Of a stretch of 19,908 nucleotides of DNA, positions 1-6,875 are shown piece by piece. The translations under genes and the position numbers were made by a program. Under the pieces are notes generated by a model. That model had not been told where the DNA came from, did not search any database, and saw nothing but the letters and a program-made list of their open reading frames with translations. Source of the stretch: Burkholderiales bacterium (GTDB lineage: Bacteria; Pseudomonadota; Gammaproteobacteria; Burkholderiales; JAEUMW01); contig JAEUMX010000192.1 in the NCBI GenBank assembly GCA_016791285.1, forward strand, positions 1 to 19,908, in the 5' to 3' direction. Position 1 is the first letter of the stretch. Every line of letters begins with the position of its first letter.

Positions 1-56
1 GGCAGCCGGCCCGAGCCGCCGGGGTCATCGTCGCCGCGACGCAGAACCGTCGCCAT
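1..56 (-). CDS. hmuU: Probable heme ABC transporter permease HmuU, N-terminal fragment (partial at window edge)
   Basis: An ATG at 56-54 on the minus strand overlaps the hmuT stop codon as TGATG, and the frame stays open through 18 codons to the window edge (begins MATVLRRGDDDPGG). In heme-uptake operons the permease gene normally follows the substrate-binding gene hmuT, so position and overlap suggest the cytoplasmic N-terminus of the inner-membrane permease, which would be translated by coupling to hmuT. No membrane segment or family motif lies in the visible part, so identity rests on context alone. It could also be a different gene or a chance open frame. Confidence 0.42.
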   Translation of the reverse strand, partial: MATVLRRGDDDPGGSGRL

Positions 57-892
57 CAGCGCAATGCCGTCGCCAGGTCACGCACGGCTTCCGGCAAACG
101 AGGACCGAAGCCGAGCAGATAGAGCGCATCCATTGCAACCACCCGGTTCGCCTTGCCGGCCGGGGTCAGGTCGAGGCCCGACTGCGCGGTGAGCCTGGAC
201 GCACCGCCCACGTTGGCGAGTCCTTCACGGGTGACGAGGATCACGTCGGGCGCTGCCGTGGCCGCGGACTCCGGCGTGAGCGGTTTGTATCCCTGTACCC
301 CGGCGAGGGCGTTGCTGCCACCGGCGAGCCGGATCATCGCATCGGCGGCGGTGCCCTCGCCCGAGACGAGCAGGGCGTTGCCGGTGCGGGCGAGGACGAA
401 GAGCACGCGCGGGCGCTGCGCGGGAGGCGGCAGGTTGCGTTGTGCGGTCCGCCATTCGGCGTCGAGCCGCGCATCGAGCGCGCGGCCCTGCTCGGGTATG
501 CCGAGCGCGTCGGCCACCGTCTGCACGTTCCGGCGCAGCGCCGCGAGGCTGTGTTCGGGCGAGAGCATCACGACGGGGACGCCGGTGGCACGCAACTGCG
601 CAAGGGCCGTGGGTGGGCCGGCGTCGCTCGAGGCGAGGACCAGGTCGGGCCGCATCGCGAGCACGCCCTCGGCCGACAGCGAGCGCATGTAGCCCATCTG
701 CGGCAGGGACTTCAGGCGCTCGGGATAGACGCTGGTGGTGTCGACCGCGACCAGCCGATCCTCAGCGCCGAGTGCGATCACGATCTCGCTGACGGCACCG
801 CCGACGCTTGCCACTCGCCTGGGCGCGTCGGCGGCAGCCACACCCGCGGCGAGCGCCAGCGCTGCGAGGAGCCAGCGCGCTGCGGCGATCAT
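56..892 (-). CDS. hmuT: Periplasmic heme-binding protein HmuT of the heme ABC importer
   Basis: A protein of 278 residues with a signal peptide (hydrophobic run about residues 7-21, likely cleaved near AAA-DA). It belongs to the periplasmic-binding-protein class that carries heme from the outer-membrane receptor to the HmuUV importer. Recognisable features are the N-terminal lobe start RRVASVGGAVSEIVIALGA and the LPQMGYMR segment; Tyr68 in GYMR is the residue type and place expected for the axial heme ligand in PhuT/ShuT-like proteins. The C-terminal lobe has the GGxNAL and PxxILV patterns. The ATG shares four bases with the hmuS stop (ATGA), and no Shine-Dalgarno precedes it, so translation is probably coupled to hmuS. 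The frame stays open far upstream inside hmuS, but that extension is antihomologous noise; the signal peptide fixes the start. Confidence 0.93.
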   Translation of the reverse strand: MIAAARWLLAALALAAGVAAADAPRRVASVGGAVSEIVIALGAEDRLVAVDTTSVYPERLKSLPQMGYMRSLSAEGVLAMRPDLVLASSDAGPPTALAQLRATGVPVVMLSPEHSLAALRRNVQTVADALGIPEQGRALDARLDAEWRTAQRNLPPPAQRPRVLFVLARTGNALLVSGEGTAADAMIRLAGGSNALAGVQGYKPLTPESAATAAPDVILVTREGLANVGGASRLTAQSGLDLTPAGKANRVVAMDALYLLGFGPRLPEAVRDLATALR

Positions 893-1947
893 GCGGGAAC
901 CGGAAACAAGGCCTCGATGGTCGCCTGCCACTGCGCCATTTCCGGCAAACCCGGCTTGCGCTTGCCGAAGAACATCGCGATGGTCTCGCCGACGCCATCG
1001 AAGAGCTCGAGCGAAGTGACGACGCCGTCGGCAGTCGGCTTGCGCACGACCCACGCGGAAGCGATGCGGTCGGTGCGCAGATGCAGGTTGAAGCCGGCGT
1101 CGAGCACGTTCAGCCACGGACCGACGATCTTCACGTGCTGGACCGGGCCGGTGTGGATCTGAATGCAGCCAGGATTGCCGGCGAACACCATGATCGGCAG
1201 CGCGCTCGCCGCGACGGTGTCGAGCAGTGTGCGCGCGGCATCCAGCGGCACCGGGTGGGCAAAGTCGTAGCCCGCGAAGCGCATCGCCTGCATGCGCGTG
1301 ACGCCGAAGCGCTTCAGCATCCAGAAGAACTCGTGCGTGTCCTTGAGGTTGGCCCACGCCTCGCGAAAGTCGGCGACGTCGACGGTGCCGTCCGGTTGTT
1401 CCTGTCCGCGCAGCCGCGTCGTGACTTCGATTCCGGGCACCTGCGTGTCCGCCGCAAAGCGGGTCACCAGCTGCTCGTACGCTTCGTGGTCGGCCCCTTC
1501 CTTGAGAAAGATCTTGTGCACCGCCTGGCCGGTGGCGTCGAAGAACTGCAGGCTCTGCAGACCGCCCGGCGCCCCCGCTTCGCTCACGGCGAAGCCGTGT
1601 TTCCAGTGCGTGAAGAAAAGGCGCAGATCGATGTCCTCGCCGAGCGCGATGCCGACCATCGAGTCGACCCCGAGGTTTTCGTACACCCCGATCTTCTCGT
1701 GCACGCATGCGTCATTGCGCGTGAGCGCCATCACCCGGCCGAGCGCGGGCACGGCCTTGAGGACGTGGCGCAGATCCGCGGCGAGACGGGTCACGCCCGC
1801 GCCGACCCGGCTTGCCACCAGTTCGCCCTCGGAGACGCCAAGCAGATCCGCCGCGTCGCGCTGGCGGATCGGCTGTTGTGCCCGGAGCGCATCCCAGGCC
1901 GTGCGCAGGCTGATGCCTGCCGTGACGTGGTAGGTTGCTGCATCCAT
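889..1947 (-). CDS. hmuS: Cytoplasmic hemin-degrading/heme-trafficking factor HmuS
   Basis: A protein of 352 residues, the usual length for the HemS/PhuS/ChuS family. These cytoplasmic proteins take heme arriving through HmuUV and either deliver it to a heme oxygenase or degrade it themselves. The fold is two similar halves; both are present, with the family segments LRLFFTHWKHGFAV and SLQFFDATGQAVHKIF in the first half and GNPGCIQIHTGPV plus WLNVLDAGFNLHLR in the second. The axial heme histidine should lie among these His-bearing stretches; I cannot assign it with certainty. The ATG has a good ribosome site, GGGGAG at 1955-1960 with 7 bases of spacing. Only 15 bases separate it from the small gene upstream, and its stop overlaps the hmuT start. 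Confidence 0.95.
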   Translation of the reverse strand: MDAATYHVTAGISLRTAWDALRAQQPIRQRDAADLLGVSEGELVASRVGAGVTRLAADLRHVLKAVPALGRVMALTRNDACVHEKIGVYENLGVDSMVGIALGEDIDLRLFFTHWKHGFAVSEAGAPGGLQSLQFFDATGQAVHKIFLKEGADHEAYEQLVTRFAADTQVPGIEVTTRLRGQEQPDGTVDVADFREAWANLKDTHEFFWMLKRFGVTRMQAMRFAGYDFAHPVPLDAARTLLDTVAASALPIMVFAGNPGCIQIHTGPVQHVKIVGPWLNVLDAGFNLHLRTDRIASAWVVRKPTADGVVTSLELFDGVGETIAMFFGKRKPGLPEMAQWQATIEALFPVPA

Positions 1948-1962
1948 GTCGTCGCTCCCCGG

Positions 1963-2199
1963 TCAGTGCAGCGGGCCGGGCGCCGGTGCCCGCGCCGTGC
2001 CCCACCATTCCTTGCGCATGCCAGCGCACACTTCCCGGATGGTGGCGTCCGCCCCGGGGTGGCCGACGACACAGTCGAGATGGGCGGCAACGCACGCGGC
2101 GATGCGGCGGCAGCCCGTGCGCTGGTAGGCGGTCATGAGATAGAGCAGGGCCGCGAGCAGGGTCTCGATGCGGCTGGAATGTGCGGCTTGAGGATTCAT
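1963..2199 (-). CDS. Small Cys/His-rich protein of unknown function in the heme operon
   Basis: A 78-residue protein between the receptor and hmuS. It has no signal peptide or clear membrane segment; residues 11-25 are a short hydrophobic helix-like stretch. Four cysteines (30, 36, 43, 58) and two nearby histidines (40, 47) sit in a compact core, with spacing C-x5-C-x6-C-x14-C, suggesting metal or heme contact or disulfides, though this is inference. It is a real gene: it has a strong ribosome site, AAGGAG at 2205-2210 five bases before the ATG, sits 12 bases after the receptor stop, and is 15 bases before hmuS. From memory, small proteins of similar look occur at this place in other betaproteobacterial heme loci, but I know of no assigned function and give no symbol. 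Confidence 0.85.
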   Translation of the reverse strand: MNPQAAHSSRIETLLAALLYLMTAYQRTGCRRIAACVAAHLDCVVGHPGADATIREVCAGMRKEWWGTARAPAPGPLH

Positions 2200-2204
2200 G
2201 GTTG

Positions 2205-2210
2205 CTCCTT
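2205..2210 (-). promoter_or_regulatory. Strong ribosome binding site for the 78-residue heme-operon protein
   Basis: On the minus strand the bases read AAGGAG, five bases before the ATG at 2199. It lies in the 12-base gap after the receptor stop codon (TAG, 2214-2212), and it is the main reason to accept the small open frame as a gene. Confidence 0.8.
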
Positions 2211-2211
2211 G

Positions 2212-4506
2212 CTAGAACTCCACTTTCAGGGCGACGGCGACATTGCGGCCGGGGGATGTGTAACGGTCGATGGACGCCGCGGGCGGGTTCAACGGCGCGG
2301 TCGTGTTCGGCCCGATGCCGGTGCGGAACACGTCCGCCCACAGCCAGTACTTCTTGTCGAAGAGATTGAAGAGCCCGGCCGTCACCGTCAGACTGCGCAG
2401 CGGGTTCCAATAGCAGGTCAGGTCGACGAGCGCGAAGCCCGGCGTCTGGAAGAGCGGCGGCTGCGTCATGCGCGAACTGTCGATGTCATTCTTCTGGGCG
2501 ACTGCGGTGAGGGTCGCGGCGAAACCGTACCGCGCGCCGGGATCGTCGTAGCGCACGGCAGCCACGCCTTTCAGCGGATTGATGGAATTGATCGGCTGAT
2601 CGAGATCGAGATCCTCGCCATCGGCCCAGGCGGCGGTGGCGCTGGCCGTCCAGCCGCGGGCGAAGGTGTAGTCGCCGCGCGCCTCGATCCCCCAGATCTG
2701 CACGCGCCCGCGGTTGATCGACTGGAACGTGGTGCCGAAGCCGGGCACGCAAGCCGGATCGCCTGGACAGCGCAGGGCGACCGACGAGTCGATGAAGTCC
2801 TGGTAGCGGTTGTAGAAGACCGCGGTGGAGAAACGCGCAGTTCGGTAGTCCCCGCGCAGACCGACCTCGACGCCGGCGCTCTTCTCGGACGTGAGGTTGG
2901 GATTGGGAATGATGGCGTAGGACTGGACGACATTGCGAAACGCGCCGTTGACATCGTCGTACGGCGGCGCGCGAAAGCCGGTCGCGACATTGGCATAGAC
3001 CGAGGTCTCCCGCGTGAAGCGCCAGATCCCGCCGAGCTTGGGCGACAGGGCCGAGTCGCTGAAGTTGGTCGCGCGCACGCCGGGCGGGCTGTTGGCTACG
3101 TACAGCAGATCGGGTTGCACGGTGAGGCGATAGTCGTCGTAGCGCAGCGCCGGAATCACGTCCAGGCGTCCGTCGAGCAGGCCGATCTCGTCCTGCACGA
3201 AGACGCCGATGCGCTGCTGGGTGCTCGGCGGAAAATCGCGCACGGGCAGGGTTTCGCCCGCGAGCGTCTTGCTGATCGTGCCACGCGTGCCGTTGACGAT
3301 GGACGCGTCGCGCAGCGCCTCGGTGTCGGTCCAGTTGGCGTCGATCCCGTACAGGAGGCGGTTTGCGCTGCTGCCCAGGGTGACCCGGGACTCGCCCGTC
3401 ACCGTGCCGCCGTAGATCGACTGGTCGAAGGTGAAAAGCCGCGGCATCCAGCAGGTGTTCACGCCGCTGGCGATGCCCGAGCAGCCGGCGGTCGTGCGGC
3501 TGCGCGTCTCCGTCGAGGCTTCGTTCGTGTTGCTCGACTGCCAGTAGATCGTCGCCTTCACTGCGGCGAGCCAGCCCCCGAGCGGATTCGTGTATTCGTA
3601 ATCGAGGGCGGCGCGCTGGCGGCGATAGGTGTCGTCGCCGGAGATCGACGTGGTGCGCGGCGTCGCGTAGTTGAGGCTCAGCACGTCGGTCGCGACGTCG
3701 TTCGTGAATTGCTCGTAGGTGAGCCGCAGCAGATGGTTCGTCGTCGGATTGGCGACGAGCTTGAAAAGGCCGTTCTTGAGCGTCGAGCTCTGCGGATTGG
3801 CGACGGTGCGAATCGGCGAGATCGAGTCGTTGGTGCCCTGAGTTTCGATTTCGCTCGCGCCCTGCAGACTCAGCACCGCGAGCCCGGAGATCGGCCCGCT
3901 GCCTCCCGTGGCCGTGAGCGTGTTGGTCCAGCTCGTATTGACCGAGGCGAAAGCGCTGCGGTACGAGAAGTAATACGGCTCGGCGCCCCCGGCGAGATAG
4001 TCGGAGGGATCCTTCGTGAGATAGCTGACCACGCCGCCGAGCGCGTCCGAACCGTAGAGACTGGAGGATGGACCGCGTAGGATTTCCACGCGCTTCAGCG
4101 AATCGAGGTCGACGAAATTGCGCGGAACGGTGTTGAACGGCCCGATGCTGAAGCGGTAGAAGTCGGGCAGCCGCACATTGTCGACCTGGAGCACGACGCG
4201 GTTTTCGGTGAGGCCGCGGATATTGAAGCCGGTCGCGCCGAAGCGGTCGGGGTCGTTTGGTGCCGAGATGCCCGGCTCGTAGCGGATGAGGTCTCGGATA
4301 TCGCGCACGAGTTCGCGTTCCATCTGCGAGGAATCGATGATCGTGACCGTTGCCGGAACGTCGTCCACGGCACGCTCGGTACGCGTTGCGGTGACCGATA
4401 CTTCCCGCATGCGCGGCTCGGACGCTGGTTCCGACTCCTGCGCGTTAGCAGCGGGCGACAGCGCGCCCAGGGCGGCAGCGAGAGTCGCGAGTGTGTTCCT
4501 TCCCAA
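2212..4506 (-). CDS. hmuR: TonB-dependent outer-membrane heme/hemoglobin receptor
   Basis: A protein of 764 residues, normal for the TonB-dependent hemoglobin/heme receptor family, which moves heme across the outer membrane using TonB energy. A signal peptide (to about ANA-QE, residue 22) is followed by a plug domain (about 40-165: VSVTATRTER, NIRGLTENRVVLQVDNVRLP, VEILRGPSSSLYGSDALGGVVS) and a 22-strand barrel ending in the terminal Phe typical of outer-membrane proteins. The heme-receptor FRAP box is at residue 511 and the NPNL box follows about 25 residues later. No His lies between these boxes, and the whole chain has a single His (258). The start is TTG at 4506, because no ATG or GTG lies upstream before an in-frame stop; GGGAG about 7 bases upstream supports it. 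The gene heads the structural part of the heme operon. Confidence 0.93.
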   Translation of the reverse strand: MGRNTLATLAAALGALSPAANAQESEPASEPRMREVSVTATRTERAVDDVPATVTIIDSSQMERELVRDIRDLIRYEPGISAPNDPDRFGATGFNIRGLTENRVVLQVDNVRLPDFYRFSIGPFNTVPRNFVDLDSLKRVEILRGPSSSLYGSDALGGVVSYLTKDPSDYLAGGAEPYYFSYRSAFASVNTSWTNTLTATGGSGPISGLAVLSLQGASEIETQGTNDSISPIRTVANPQSSTLKNGLFKLVANPTTNHLLRLTYEQFTNDVATDVLSLNYATPRTTSISGDDTYRRQRAALDYEYTNPLGGWLAAVKATIYWQSSNTNEASTETRSRTTAGCSGIASGVNTCWMPRLFTFDQSIYGGTVTGESRVTLGSSANRLLYGIDANWTDTEALRDASIVNGTRGTISKTLAGETLPVRDFPPSTQQRIGVFVQDEIGLLDGRLDVIPALRYDDYRLTVQPDLLYVANSPPGVRATNFSDSALSPKLGGIWRFTRETSVYANVATGFRAPPYDDVNGAFRNVVQSYAIIPNPNLTSEKSAGVEVGLRGDYRTARFSTAVFYNRYQDFIDSSVALRCPGDPACVPGFGTTFQSINRGRVQIWGIEARGDYTFARGWTASATAAWADGEDLDLDQPINSINPLKGVAAVRYDDPGARYGFAATLTAVAQKNDIDSSRMTQPPLFQTPGFALVDLTCYWNPLRSLTVTAGLFNLFDKKYWLWADVFRTGIGPNTTAPLNPPAASIDRYTSPGRNVAVALKVEF

Positions 4507-4624
4507 TGCCGGCTCCCGGTGAAGTGGCGGCGGGCTTGCTGGCTCGGGGAAGTCCGAAGCTGGCTGGCATTGCGGTGGATGGCGCGCGAAGCTGAGGGCG
4601 TCGAATCCGACGGGACCGGCCTTG

Positions 4625-4807
4625 TCAGGCGGTCAGAATGAGCTTGCCGTTCTGCGTGACGCGCAGACGGTACTCGCGGCCGCGGTGCTCGATCACGACT
4701 TCCCCGCGCGGCCCGAGCAGTTCGGTCGAGGACACCCGGCGCAGGGGATCCGGGTCAGTGCGGCTTGGCGCCGGCGGCTCTGGGTCGCGTGGACGGTCCG
4801 ATCTCAT
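4625..4807 (-). CDS. hemP: Hemin uptake protein HemP (HmuP)
   Basis: A 60-residue protein with a Pro-rich N-terminus (residues 1-22) and the conserved HemP core from about residue 24: [19 protein letters not shown] then [17 protein letters not shown]. HemP/HmuP is a small protein found first in heme loci; in rhizobia it is known to help activate the heme receptor gene, and here it lies 118 bases upstream of that receptor on the same strand. The ATG at 4807 is the only Met codon near the conserved core. No Shine-Dalgarno lies before it, because the promoter and Fur box run to within a few bases of the ATG; a leaderless message is possible. A GTG at codon 25 would be an alternative start but would remove the N-terminal tail. 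Confidence 0.92.
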   Translation of the reverse strand: MRSDRPRDPEPPAPSRTDPDPLRRVSSTELLGPRGEVVIEHRGREYRLRVTQNGKLILTA

Positions 4808-4843
4808 GCGCAAATAATAATAATTCGCATTTGTGTCCGTCAA
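4808..4843 (-). promoter_or_regulatory. Promoter of hemP and the heme operon, abutting the start codon
   Basis: On the minus strand, TTGACG (4843-4838) and TATTAT (4819-4814) are separated by 18 bases, a good sigma-70 match (5 of 6 in each box). Only six bases, TTGCGC, lie between the -10 box and the hemP ATG, so the expected start of transcription is at or beside the A of the ATG. The Fur-box-like sequence covers the spacer and the -10 box, as expected for iron repression. Confidence 0.68.
4811..4833. promoter_or_regulatory. Fur box in the hemP promoter
   Basis: This is the only strongly AT-rich stretch in the neighbourhood. The plus strand holds two direct AATAAT hexamers (4813-4824) followed by TCGCATT, which matches the 19-base classical Fur consensus at 12 positions by hand alignment, and the ends form an inverted pair CAAAT/ATTTG (4811-4815 and 4829-4833). 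It overlaps the -10 box and spacer of the hemP promoter, so iron-loaded Fur would block transcription of the heme genes when iron is plentiful. Confidence 0.72.
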
Positions 4844-4890
4844 GGCTTTTCCGACACGGCGCCTATCGTACGGCGGCAGGGACGCCGCGC

Positions 4891-5877
4891 TCAGCTGCGG
4901 GACGCAGCCGGCCCCGATGCGATACCGAGGGGGTACCCGGGTCGCTCCGACGAAGGTGGCGGGCAGGTCCTCGAATCGGCGCGTACCCACTGCGCCACGA
5001 TCTGGCCGAGGATCCTGTCGAGATGTCCCAGGGGCAGCGAGTAATGCCCCTCGCCCGGCAGGAAGCGCGGGATCGCCGTGGGCAGGGCGTCCGCCAAGCG
5101 CTGCACGAGCGGGAACGGAACGATGCCGTCTGCCTCGCCATGCCACAGATCCACGGGAGCCTTGATGCTGGCGAGCGGAATCTCCCACGGTGCGGCGTAG
5201 AGTTCGAGGTCGCGCGCGGCGCCGGCGGCGCTCGCAGCGAGCCCTTCACGGAATGATGCGGCAATCTGCGCCTGCACCTGTGGCCGGGCGAGGGTGGCAC
5301 GATCGGCGGGTGCGCAGCCCTCGGCAAGTGCAGCGACGAAGCGGTCGGCGTGACGCGCGAGGAGCGGACCGACCGCGCCCTGCAAGAGGCCGCGTATGAA
5401 ATGCGAGCGCCGGCGTGCGAGCCGCAGTGCCAGTCTTCGCACCGGGTCGAAGTCGCGCAGGGCCGAACTGCCGTCGACCGGACCCATGGCGCTCACGACG
5501 CACACATGGGCCACCCGGTCGGGCAGCAATGCTGCGCAGCTCAAGGCGTAGGGAGCGCCACCGGACACGCCGACCGCAGCGAAGAGGGAGATCTCCAGGT
5601 GATCGAGAAGGGCGGCAGCGTCGGCCGGCCAGTCGCCGAGGGTGCGGATGGATGTCTGGGTGGAGGCGCCGTAGCCGGGGCGGTCCGGGGCGATGATGCG
5701 CAATCCCAACCCGATCGCGGGTTCGTGCGCGAAGCGCGCCTCGAGCCGCGAGCCCGGCCAGCCGTGGTGATAGAGAACAGGTGCGCCGGCGGGGTCGCCG
5801 TATTCGGTCCACGCCAGCACTTGACCACTCGGCAAGCGCAGTTGCCGGTGGGAGGACGCCTCAGCGCGGCTCGGCAT
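4891..5877 (-). CDS. Alpha/beta-hydrolase with serine nucleophile, substrate unknown
   Basis: A 328-residue alpha/beta-hydrolase-fold protein, probably cytoplasmic as no signal peptide is seen. The triad is visible: Ser105 in GVSGGAPYA (GxSxG elbow), Asp250 in [10 protein letters not shown] and His278 in GEGHYSLP. The oxyanion-hole region is YHHGWPGSR at about 37-45, and DRPGYGAS follows the third strand, a pattern of esterase/lipase-like members. The last 30 residues (rich in Pro, Ser and Arg) go beyond the fold and may be disordered. Its start overlaps the end of the other hydrolase by 17 bases, so the two are probably co-transcribed. The context does not reveal the substrate; the pair lies between the heme locus and the quinoprotein genes without a clear tie to either. 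Confidence 0.88.
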   Translation of the reverse strand: MPSRAEASSHRQLRLPSGQVLAWTEYGDPAGAPVLYHHGWPGSRLEARFAHEPAIGLGLRIIAPDRPGYGASTQTSIRTLGDWPADAAALLDHLEISLFAAVGVSGGAPYALSCAALLPDRVAHVCVVSAMGPVDGSSALRDFDPVRRLALRLARRRSHFIRGLLQGAVGPLLARHADRFVAALAEGCAPADRATLARPQVQAQIAASFREGLAASAAGAARDLELYAAPWEIPLASIKAPVDLWHGEADGIVPFPLVQRLADALPTAIPRFLPGEGHYSLPLGHLDRILGQIVAQWVRADSRTCPPPSSERPGYPLGIASGPAASRS

Positions 5878-6754
5878 GAACGCGCTCGAGAATCGCCTCG
5901 AGCACGAGGTCCGGGCACTCGCGGGGAACGAAGTGGCCGATGCCCGGCAGCACGCGCCGCACGTAGCTGCCGCGGAACAGGTGCTCCCGGCCCTGCGTCG
6001 AGGCGGCGAGCGTCGCGTGATCGTTTTCGCCGTGCAGGAGCGTGGTCGGCGCGGTGATCGGAGGCAGCGCCGCGAGCAGCTTCTGCGCGTGTTCGTAGCG
6101 CGAGTCGCCGGGCGTGCCGCCCCAGCGATGGCGGTAGGAATGGACGGCCACGTCGACGAAATCGGTGTTGTCGAAGGACTTCGCGGCGATCGCGAAATCC
6201 TCCTCGCGGAACTGCCAGCCCGGCGACCAAGTCGTCCAGAGTTCGCGGCAGAAACCGTAGCGGTCGGCGGCGAGGGCCGCGCGGCCGAGGGCGTGGCCGA
6301 AGTACCACTGGTACCAGTAGGCGCGGGCCTGCTCGAAGCTCGGCGGCAGACCCGGGGGGTGAGCGCCGTAGCCCACGGACAGCGCGATCAGGCCGCTCAC
6401 GCGGTGCGGCGCCAGCGCAGTGGCGGCGTAAGCCGCGCGCGCGCCCCAATCGTGGCCGACCAGGACGAAGGAGCCCAGCTTGAGCGCGTTGGCAAACTCC
6501 AGCACGTCGTGGGCTAGGGCTGCGATCTCGCCGCTGCGGGGGCGATGCGGGTCGAGGAAGCGCGTCGGACCGAAACCGCGCAGAAACGGAGCGAGCGTGC
6601 GAAAGCCCTGCGCCACCAGGGCCTCGGCGATCGGGTCCCAGCAACTCGGGTCGTCCGGAAAACCGTGCACCAGAACGATCGGCGGCGCGCCGTCGTCGCC
6701 GAGGGTCTGATAGGCCATGTCGAGGCACGATGTGCGGACGGAGCGGAGTGGCAT
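5861..6754 (-). CDS. Epoxide-hydrolase-like alpha/beta-hydrolase with aspartate nucleophile
   Basis: A 297-residue protein of the epoxide hydrolase/haloalkane dehalogenase branch. It shows the HGFPDDP oxyanion motif (about 30-36), the nucleophile elbow GHDWGARAAY with Asp102, then Asp245 in HGENDHATL and His274 in GIGHFVP. Asp in place of Ser at the elbow means an ester intermediate hydrolysed by a water. The cap region holds several Tyr residues (AYWYQWYFG), compatible with an epoxide hydrolase, but I cannot pick the two ring-opening Tyr or exclude a dehalogenase. The start at 6754 (MPLRSVRTSCLDMAY) fits the N-terminus normally seen in this group; an internal ATG at 6718 is possible but would cut off the first strand. 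No good ribosome site is seen. It is divergent from the SoxYZ-like gene. Confidence 0.87.
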   Translation of the reverse strand: MPLRSVRTSCLDMAYQTLGDDGAPPIVLVHGFPDDPSCWDPIAEALVAQGFRTLAPFLRGFGPTRFLDPHRPRSGEIAALAHDVLEFANALKLGSFVLVGHDWGARAAYAATALAPHRVSGLIALSVGYGAHPPGLPPSFEQARAYWYQWYFGHALGRAALAADRYGFCRELWTTWSPGWQFREEDFAIAAKSFDNTDFVDVAVHSYRHRWGGTPGDSRYEHAQKLLAALPPITAPTTLLHGENDHATLAASTQGREHLFRGSYVRRVLPGIGHFVPRECPDLVLEAILERVHAEPR

Positions 6755-6784
6755 CGCTACTGGTATCGCGGGGATATCGCGGGC

Positions 6785-6790
6785 ATCATA
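6785..6790 (-). promoter_or_regulatory. Possible -10 element for the two-hydrolase unit
   Basis: On the minus strand the hexamer TATGAT (5 of 6 against TATAAT) sits about 30 bases upstream of the hydrolase ATG at 6754. No convincing -35 box lies at the right distance, so this is a weak call. The 121-base divergent gap (6755-6875) must also hold a promoter for the SoxYZ-like gene, for which I see no clear candidate. Confidence 0.3.
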
Positions 6791-6875
6791 ACAGCCGGCA
6801 GCGCGGCATGGATGTTGCCGATTCCGTGCCGATTGTTCAATGTCGATACAAATTCCGAGCGAGAGGTTGCCACGT

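Noticed and set aside
893..1708. Upstream extension of the hmuT frame into hmuS
   Set aside because: The extension is Arg-rich shadow sequence of hmuS in another frame; the signal peptide and the ATGA overlap fix the hmuT start at 892.
808..4080. A 1090-codon open frame on the plus strand, antisense to hmuT, hmuS, the small gene and the receptor
   Set aside because: It runs opposite to four well-supported genes, has an Arg/Val/His-rich composition typical of antisense frames in GC-rich DNA, shows no domain, and lacks a ribosome site.
4808..5188. Upstream extension of the hemP frame through the promoter and Fur box
   Set aside because: It would translate the promoter region and part of the hydrolase gene; HemP proteins are about 60 residues long.
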